Assembly: GCF_017745275.1 (NCBI RefSeq)
Contig: NZ_JAGHZS010000009.1
Location: forward strand, 248,001 to 312,000
Source: Chitinophaga sp.
GTDB lineage: Bacteria > Bacteroidota > Bacteroidia > Chitinophagales > Chitinophagaceae
Direction of reading: 5' to 3'
Length of the DNA stretch: 64,000 nucleotides
A model generated the notes under the pieces. That model worked only from the letters and a program-made list of their open reading frames with translations. It did no database searches and was not told the origin of the DNA. Made by a program: the position numbers and the translations under genes. This document shows positions 58,539 through 64,000 of this stretch, piece by piece (position 1 is the first letter of the stretch; each line of letters opens with the position of its first letter).

Positions 58539-58979
58539 ATGAAGAAAATTCTGTTTTTATTCCTGGTGGCTGGTCTACTCTATGCCTGTAAAAAGGATAA
58601 AATTGGGTCAAAACCCTTTTTGTCCTTCAAAAGTTATTCTGCAGATAGCATTTCACCAACTACTGATCAATTCGTAGTCACCCTGAATGTAGAAGACGGA
58701 GATGGAGATATTGAAGATACCTTGCGGATTGCCCCCATCATAAAAAGTCATGGCACTGATACCCTGTTTATCAAGAAGAAAATGCCTGGTATCGAGTCTA
58801 ACAAAGGGAACAAAATTAAAGGGGAGATACAGATCACACTCCAAAACCAGGAAATCATATTTGGTCAGTACGCCCCCATCCCGAAAGACAGCGTCCACTT
58901 CATGGTATTCATAAAAGACAATGCGGGTAATATAAGCGACACCGTTTATACACCTAAAATCGCATACCGGTCCAGATAA
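58539..58979 (+). CDS. small lipoprotein
   Basis: 146 aa; lipobox GLLYACKK. Confidence 0.7.
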   Translation: MKKILFLFLVAGLLYACKKDKIGSKPFLSFKSYSADSISPTTDQFVVTLNVEDGDGDIEDTLRIAPIIKSHGTDTLFIKKKMPGIESNKGNKIKGEIQITLQNQEIIFGQYAPIPKDSVHFMVFIKDNAGNISDTVYTPKIAYRSR

Positions 58980-59010
58980 TAAAGTTAAAAACATTACATT
59001 TACACATAGC

Positions 59011-59045
59011 AAGGATTCCTTTACTAAAGGAATCCTTTTATTTTT
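59011..59045 (+). terminator. Intrinsic terminator
   Basis: aaggattcctttactaaaggaatccttttatttttag. Confidence 0.85.
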
Positions 59046-59069
59046 AGTGTTCTTTTGATTTTTTGGCAC

Positions 59070-60608
59070 ATGGATAAAATAACAGAATTACAGGCAAAAA
59101 TGGCCGAAGCGATGTTGGGCGGCGGTGAAGTACGAATTGCGTCCCAGCATAAGAAAGGTAAACTAACCGCCCGGGAAAGACTGCAACTCCTCATGGATGA
59201 AGGGTCTTTCGAAGAACTGGATATGCTGGTCACCAACCGTAACCGTGGCCTCACCTCCGACCAGGAACAATTCCTGGGCGATGGCGTTGTAACCGGCTAC
59301 GGTACCATCAACGGCAGGCTGACCTACGTGTTCTCCCAGGACTTTACCGTTTATGGAGGTAGCCTCTCTGAGCCACATGCCCGCAAAATCTGTAAAGTCA
59401 TGGACCTCGCCATGCAAAATGGTGCGCCTATTATTGGATTGAACGACAGTGGCGGTGCACGGATCCAGGAAGGAGTGGTGAGCCTCGGCGGATATGCCGA
59501 CATCTTCTACCGCAATACCCAGGCATCCGGCGTAATCCCGCAACTATCGGCCATCATGGGGCCCTGTGCCGGCGGCGCCGTATATTCTCCTGCCATCACC
59601 GATTTTATCCTGATGGTAGAACAAACCTCCTACATGTTCGTGACCGGCCCTAACGTAGTAAAAACCGTTACCCACGAAGAAGTAACTTCCGAAGAACTGG
59701 GAGGCGCGCAAACCCATGCCGCCAAAAGCGGCGTGACACACTTCGCCTGCGCCAATGAAATAGAATGCATCCAGTACCTGAAGCAGCTGTTGAGCTATAT
59801 CCCACAGAACTGCGAAGAAACCGCGCCCGTATATCCTTATGAGCCCGGCAACGAAGTCAGGGAAGCCCTCAATACGCTGATACCGGCTAATCCCAACCAG
59901 CCGTATGACATGAAGGACGCAATCGCACAAATCACGGACACCGACAGCTTCTTTGAAGTACATAAAAATTTTGCAGAAAACATGATCGTGGGCTTTGCCC
60001 GCATCGCCGGCAGAAGCATTGGCATTGTGGCCAATCAACCCGCCCACCTGGCAGGTGTATTGGACATCCACGCTTCAGTAAAAGGTGCCCGCTTCACCCG
60101 TTTCTGCGATGCCTTTAATATTCCCCTGCTCGTACTGGTAGACGTACCAGGCTTCCTTCCCGGCACCGACCAGGAATGGAATGGCATCATCACCAACGGC
60201 GCAAAACTATTATATGCACTCAGTGAAGCCACCGTTCCCAAGCTGACCGTGACTACACGAAAAGCATATGGCGGCGCCTACTGCGTAATGAATTCCAAAC
60301 ATATCGGAGCCGATATGAACTTCGCATTCCCACAAGCAGAAATCGCCGTAATGGGCGCAAAGGGAGCTGTGGAAATTATCTTCAAAAAAGAAATTGATGC
60401 CGCTCCGGACCCTGAAACCCGCATGAATGAACTGGTAGCCGACTACCAGGAAAGATTCGCCAATCCTTACCTGGCAGCAGAAAAAGGATATATCGATGAA
60501 GTCATTCAACCAGACCAGACCCGCATCAAACTCATCAAAGCCTTCAAAATGCTGGAAAATAAAGTGGTGAATATGCCCAGGAAAAAACATGGCAACATAC
60601 CACTTTAG
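59070..60608 (+). CDS. acyl-CoA carboxylase carboxyltransferase (beta) subunit, propionyl-CoA carboxylase type
   Basis: ORF from 59055, likely start [78 protein letters not shown]. Confidence 0.96.
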   Translation: MDKITELQAKMAEAMLGGGEVRIASQHKKGKLTARERLQLLMDEGSFEELDMLVTNRNRGLTSDQEQFLGDGVVTGYGTINGRLTYVFSQDFTVYGGSLSEPHARKICKVMDLAMQNGAPIIGLNDSGGARIQEGVVSLGGYADIFYRNTQASGVIPQLSAIMGPCAGGAVYSPAITDFILMVEQTSYMFVTGPNVVKTVTHEEVTSEELGGAQTHAAKSGVTHFACANEIECIQYLKQLLSYIPQNCEETAPVYPYEPGNEVREALNTLIPANPNQPYDMKDAIAQITDTDSFFEVHKNFAENMIVGFARIAGRSIGIVANQPAHLAGVLDIHASVKGARFTRFCDAFNIPLLVLVDVPGFLPGTDQEWNGIITNGAKLLYALSEATVPKLTVTTRKAYGGAYCVMNSKHIGADMNFAFPQAEIAVMGAKGAVEIIFKKEIDAAPDPETRMNELVADYQERFANPYLAAEKGYIDEVIQPDQTRIKLIKAFKMLENKVVNMPRKKHGNIPL

Positions 60609-60807
60609 CTGTTAGCTATTAGGTGTTAGCTGTTAGCTGTTAGCAAATGCAGCGGAGATCGCCTGGTATTTTCCTCCTGCACTTGCTAATAGCTAAACGG
60701 CGATATACCTTTGTAGCTGTTAGCCATTAGCTGTTAGCCAATGCAGCGGAGACCAAATAGCTGTTCGCTGCATTGACTAATAGCTAGCAGCTAACAGCTG
60801 AAAGCTA
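60606..60807 (+). repeat. Heptad-armed repeat H5, two tandem B-type hairpin units
   Basis: tagctgttagctattaggtgttagctgttagctgttagcaaatgcagcgg... then agctgttagccattagctgttagccaatgcagcgg...tgttcgctgcattgactaatagctagcagctaacagctgaaagct; first unit supplies the TAG stop of the carboxylase. Confidence 0.88.
60707..60714 (+). promoter_or_regulatory. TAnnTTTG promoter element (TACCTTTG) between the two H5 units
   Basis: gatatacctttgtagc, with TTG 21 nt upstream. Confidence 0.4.
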
Positions 60808-60812
60808 AACTC

Positions 60813-61652
60813 ATGTTCCGGGGTATTTTCAATTTCATACTTTTCACTTCGATCTACATTTCGTTGTGCGCGCTATTAATGATCTGGCAAACTAATCAGC
60901 TGCTGGAGTTGCATTATCATGAAAATACCTTCTACCTTTTTGTTTTCTTCTCTACTATCTGTAGCTATAATTTTCACTGGTACCTGACCCCGGGCACTTA
61001 CTCTGCTTCGGAAAGAATCCGCTGGGGCGACCGTCACCGTACCCTGATGTTGCTGCTCTGTGGCATCGGGATCATTGGCTCCTTATGGTTCTTCTGGCAA
61101 TTGCGCGAACATTGGCTGGTACTTTCCGGTAGCGCCATCCTTACCTTTTTATACTCTGCGCCCAAAGTGCCACATCCGGCCTTTCGATGGCTCAGCAAAG
61201 TAGCCATCGGGAAAACACTGTTTCTTACCTTTGTATGGACGTATGTTACCACAGTACTTCCCGCACTGGTGGCCGGAAAATTTGCCATTACCCCACTGGT
61301 ACTACTGACGCTGCACCGCTTCTGCCTTATTTACGCCATCTGCATTTTGTTTGACTATCGCGACCTGGAATCCGATAAACAGGAAGGTATCCGCAGCCTG
61401 ATTACCATGCTGGATCTCAAAAACCTGAACCGGCTTTACTTCTTTACGCTGTTAATGGCGGCCGTTTGCGCAGGACTCCTGGGCCCTTTCATCACGTTAT
61501 CTGCAATTATTTCCCTGATGATTCCTGTAGTAGTTACTGCCCTGCTTACCAATAAGGCACACCTGAATACATCAGACTATCTCTTTTATTTTGTACTGGA
61601 CGGCTGTATGGCGCTATCCGCAGCCATCTACTGGATAGCCATTAGCTTTTAG
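60813..61652 (+). CDS. UbiA-family prenyltransferase-like membrane protein (divergent)
   Basis: 279 aa; multi-TM; ILFDYRDLESDKQEGIRSL second Asp motif, no canonical first NDxxDxxxD motif. Confidence 0.6.
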   Translation: MFRGIFNFILFTSIYISLCALLMIWQTNQLLELHYHENTFYLFVFFSTICSYNFHWYLTPGTYSASERIRWGDRHRTLMLLLCGIGIIGSLWFFWQLREHWLVLSGSAILTFLYSAPKVPHPAFRWLSKVAIGKTLFLTFVWTYVTTVLPALVAGKFAITPLVLLTLHRFCLIYAICILFDYRDLESDKQEGIRSLITMLDLKNLNRLYFFTLLMAAVCAGLLGPFITLSAIISLMIPVVVTALLTNKAHLNTSDYLFYFVLDGCMALSAAIYWIAISF

Positions 61653-61672
61653 CAGCTAAAAGCTAATGGCTA
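61636..61672. repeat. Heptad palindrome H6, loopless B-type
   Basis: tagccattagcttttagcagctaaaagctaatggcta, a 37-nt palindrome except for its central base; overlaps the 3' end of the UbiA-like gene. Confidence 0.9.
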
Positions 61673-61678
61673 AATCGC

Positions 61679-61686
61679 TACCTTTG
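61679..61686 (+). promoter_or_regulatory. TAnnTTTG promoter element for the M42 peptidase gene
   Basis: TACCTTTG 24 nt before the ATG at 61710. Confidence 0.55.
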
Positions 61687-61709
61687 TGCGATCAAAATTT
61701 CCACAGAAC

Positions 61710-62810
61710 ATGTCCAAAAAGCAAAAATCAATATTCAACAAGGAATCACTGGCATTCCTGGAAAGTTACCTGAACAATCCATCTCCTACCGGCTTTGAGA
61801 AAGAAGGACAAAAGCTTTGGCTGAAATACCTGGCGCCGTACATTGATGAGCACTTTGTAGATCCATACGGTTCTGCGGTAGGTATCATCAATCCTAAAGC
61901 AGAATTCAAGGTGGTGATAGAAGCGCACGCAGATGAAATTTCCTGGTTTGTAAACTATATTTCTCCTGAAGGTTTAATTTATGTAATCCGTAATGGTGGC
62001 TCCGATCAACAGATCGCACCTTCCAAACGGGTAAATATCCATACAGAAAAGGGTACCGTAAAAGCTGTTTTTGGCTGGCCGGCAATCCATACCCGCATGC
62101 GCGGCGGCGAGGGTAAAGAACCTCAGCCTAAAGTAGAAAACATCTTCCTGGATTGCGGCGCCCGTTCCCGCAAGGAAGTAGAAGACCTCGGCATACATGT
62201 AGGCTGTGTATGTACATTTGAAGATGGCTTCGAAGAACTGAACTACGACTACTACATCTGCCGCGCCATCGATAACCGCATTGGTGGTTTTATGATTGCA
62301 GAAGTAGCCCGGCTGCTGAAAGAAAAGAAACAACAACTGCCTTTCGGCTTATACATTGTAAATGCTGTACAGGAAGAAGTAGGATTACGCGGTGCAGAAA
62401 TGATCGCCAAACGTATTAAACCTAACGTAGCCATCATCACAGACGTTACACATGATACCACTACCCCGATGATCAATAAAAACATTGAAGGGGAAATCAA
62501 ATGTGGTGGCGGTCCTAGCATCACTTATGGCCCGGCTGTTCACAATATCTTGCGTGATCTCATTATCAAAACAGCAAAGAAAAACGATATCCCGCATCAG
62601 CTGCATGCCGTTAGCCGCAGCACTGGTACTGATACGGATGCTTTTGCCTACAGCAACGATGGTACCCCGTCTGCGCTGATCAGCTTACCATTGCGCTATA
62701 TGCATACTACCGTGGAAATGGTAAAAAAAGATGATATTGAAAATACCATTCAGCTGATTTATCATACCCTGCTGAATATTACACCGAAAACGAATTTTCA
62801 GTATTTGTAA
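61710..62810 (+). CDS. M42-family metallopeptidase / glutamyl aminopeptidase-like
   Basis: ORF from 61686; SPTGFEKEGQKLWLKYL, VIEAHADEISWFVNYIS, AIDNRIGG, AVQEEVGLRGAEM. Confidence 0.95.
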   Translation: MSKKQKSIFNKESLAFLESYLNNPSPTGFEKEGQKLWLKYLAPYIDEHFVDPYGSAVGIINPKAEFKVVIEAHADEISWFVNYISPEGLIYVIRNGGSDQQIAPSKRVNIHTEKGTVKAVFGWPAIHTRMRGGEGKEPQPKVENIFLDCGARSRKEVEDLGIHVGCVCTFEDGFEELNYDYYICRAIDNRIGGFMIAEVARLLKEKKQQLPFGLYIVNAVQEEVGLRGAEMIAKRIKPNVAIITDVTHDTTTPMINKNIEGEIKCGGGPSITYGPAVHNILRDLIIKTAKKNDIPHQLHAVSRSTGTDTDAFAYSNDGTPSALISLPLRYMHTTVEMVKKDDIENTIQLIYHTLLNITPKTNFQYL

Positions 62811-62914
62811 GAGCTGAAAGCAGAAAGCAGAAAGCAAAAAGCTATTGGGGCGAGTGAATATTGCGGATATTTATACGCTTTGATCACTCGCCTCAATAGC
62901 TTTTTGCTTTCTGC
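62811..62914. repeat. Heptad-armed hairpin H7 (A-type arms) between two convergent genes
   Basis: agctgaaagcagaaagcagaaagcaaaaagctattggggcgagtga complemented by tcactcgcctcaatagctttttgctttctgctt; flanked directly by both stop codons. Confidence 0.92.
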
Positions 62915-63679
62915 TTATTTAAAGAAATCCGCTGCCCTGGTGGTTTTCTCTACCCACGCTCCGGAAGATGCCTGCAATACATACTCACTCAACCCTACCC
63001 TGTTCGCCCCTGGCGCCCAATCATAGGTATATCCCATTCTTGTCCATGGATAATGCGCATCTGTTGCTGAATTCAGCGGACGATAGTACGCGTAAATAAT
63101 GTAGTTATTAAACCAGGTGGTATAAGCCGGCGGCAAACCTGGAATTAACACCGCACCAGCGGTTTTGGTAGTGATGTCCGGATTACCGGCCGGGCGGTAT
63201 AAACGCGATGCTTTCACCCACATGGTGGCAATATGCGTATTACTTTTGGAATTGGCCGGCGGCAGTCCTAACAACTGGCATATCCGCATAATGGTATCGG
63301 AAGCAGGCGTGAAAGAAGGCCCTATCTTGGTCTTCATCTGTTTGGGTATAAACAGCCAGGATTCTCCCCATACGTTGGTGATAGAATCACCTGGCGGATA
63401 GCTGCCGGGGTATTTCATAAACGTACCCATTAACACATACTGCTGACCATTGATTGTTTTCCATTGCAGATCCGTATTGTCTGCTGTGATGGGCCATAAC
63501 GCAGTGGATATCTGGCTGCTATCGGCCACCATCGCATTTTCTATGGCCTGCCCATATAGCTGGCCCATGGAAGGTTTGGGGGTTACAGGGGTGTCATCAT
63601 TTTTATTACATCCTGTAAAAGCTACAGCTGCCATCAGGAGCGCAGCAGGCAGTATACTGCCAGAGAAGATTTGTTTCAT
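62915..63679 (-). CDS. hypothetical lipoprotein
   Basis: 254 aa; lipobox VAFTGCNK. Confidence 0.75.
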   Translation of the reverse strand: MKQIFSGSILPAALLMAAVAFTGCNKNDDTPVTPKPSMGQLYGQAIENAMVADSSQISTALWPITADNTDLQWKTINGQQYVLMGTFMKYPGSYPPGDSITNVWGESWLFIPKQMKTKIGPSFTPASDTIMRICQLLGLPPANSKSNTHIATMWVKASRLYRPAGNPDITTKTAGAVLIPGLPPAYTTWFNNYIIYAYYRPLNSATDAHYPWTRMGYTYDWAPGANRVGLSEYVLQASSGAWVEKTTRAADFFK

Positions 63680-63756
63680 AGAAGTGGTTTTCTGGATACT
63701 GGTTATTTAAATCGAGTGCTGCAATTAAATGTATTTCAAGGAAATAGACAAATTTA

Positions 63757-63868
63757 GCTACCAGCCATTAGCTATTAGCTTTTAGCAAAAATGCAGCGAA
63801 GAACATAGCATATATGTTTCTCTTCGCTGCATTTTTGCTAAAAGCTAATAGCTAATGGCTAAAAGCTA
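63757..63868 (-). repeat. Heptad-armed hairpin H8 (B-type arms)
   Basis: Perfect 40-nt inverted repeat 63763-63802 / 63821-63860; CTA at 63866-63868 is the stop codon of the flanking minus-strand gene. Confidence 0.95.
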
Positions 63869-64000
63869 CAAATCGGCCATCCCGAAATACTCCACGCCCA
63901 ACTGGTATCCTTTCAGTCCGAGACCACAGATACAACCAATACATTTAGGCGCTATCAACGAAGTATGCCTGAATTCTTCACGGGCATATACGTTGCTGAT
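63866..64000 (-). CDS. aroQ: C-terminus of type II 3-dehydroquinate dehydratase (partial)
   Basis: Reverse complement translates [44 protein letters not shown], matching the AroQ C-terminal signature. Confidence 0.85.
   Translation of the reverse strand: MSNVYAREEFRHTSLIAPKCIGCICGLGLKGYQLGVEYFGMADL

Noticed and set aside
11219-63868. Heptad hairpins as a CRISPR array
   Set aside because: Copies are isolated, tens of kb apart, with 7-nt units and no spacer structure or cas genes.

Overview
The window looks like a Bacteroidota chromosome, probably Chitinophaga-like. That placement is inferred from SusC/SusD pairs, FecI/FecR modules, TAnnTTTG-type promoters and overall gene content. Major parts: (1) two sigma/FecR/SusC/SusD loci (about 3.3-9.7 kb minus and 17.4-26.7 kb plus); the second continues into an arylsulfotransferase-like lipoprotein and a TsdA-like di-heme cytochrome. 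(2) A cobalamin-riboswitch locus (about 11.9-16.4 kb) with a BtuB-like receptor and a BtuG-like beta-propeller lipoprotein, plus a second cobalamin riboswitch on the opposite strand (about 17.07-17.27 kb) with no obvious B12 gene behind it. (3) A myo-inositol oxygenase / SSS symporter / LacI cassette. (4) A long CAZyme-free SusCD-fasciclin locus (35.2-49.1 kb). (5) A compact ECF sigma / zinc anti-sigma / hvfABCD-like RiPP cluster (52.1-55.4 kb) whose precursor carries EGKCG-QGKCG-EGKCG, with an ECF-type promoter candidate just before the precursor gene. (6) Housekeeping and accessory genes to the right edge. The most unusual non-coding signal is a family of intergenic hairpins with arms built from 7-nt units (AGCNNAA or AGCNNTT). 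They share a core resembling TGYAGCGA, have loops that recur in either orientation, and sit almost directly at stop codons (11.2, 26.7, 35.1, 57.3, 60.6, 61.6, 62.8 and 63.8 kb). All calls come from reading the sequence and the supplied ORF track; no database searches were run.
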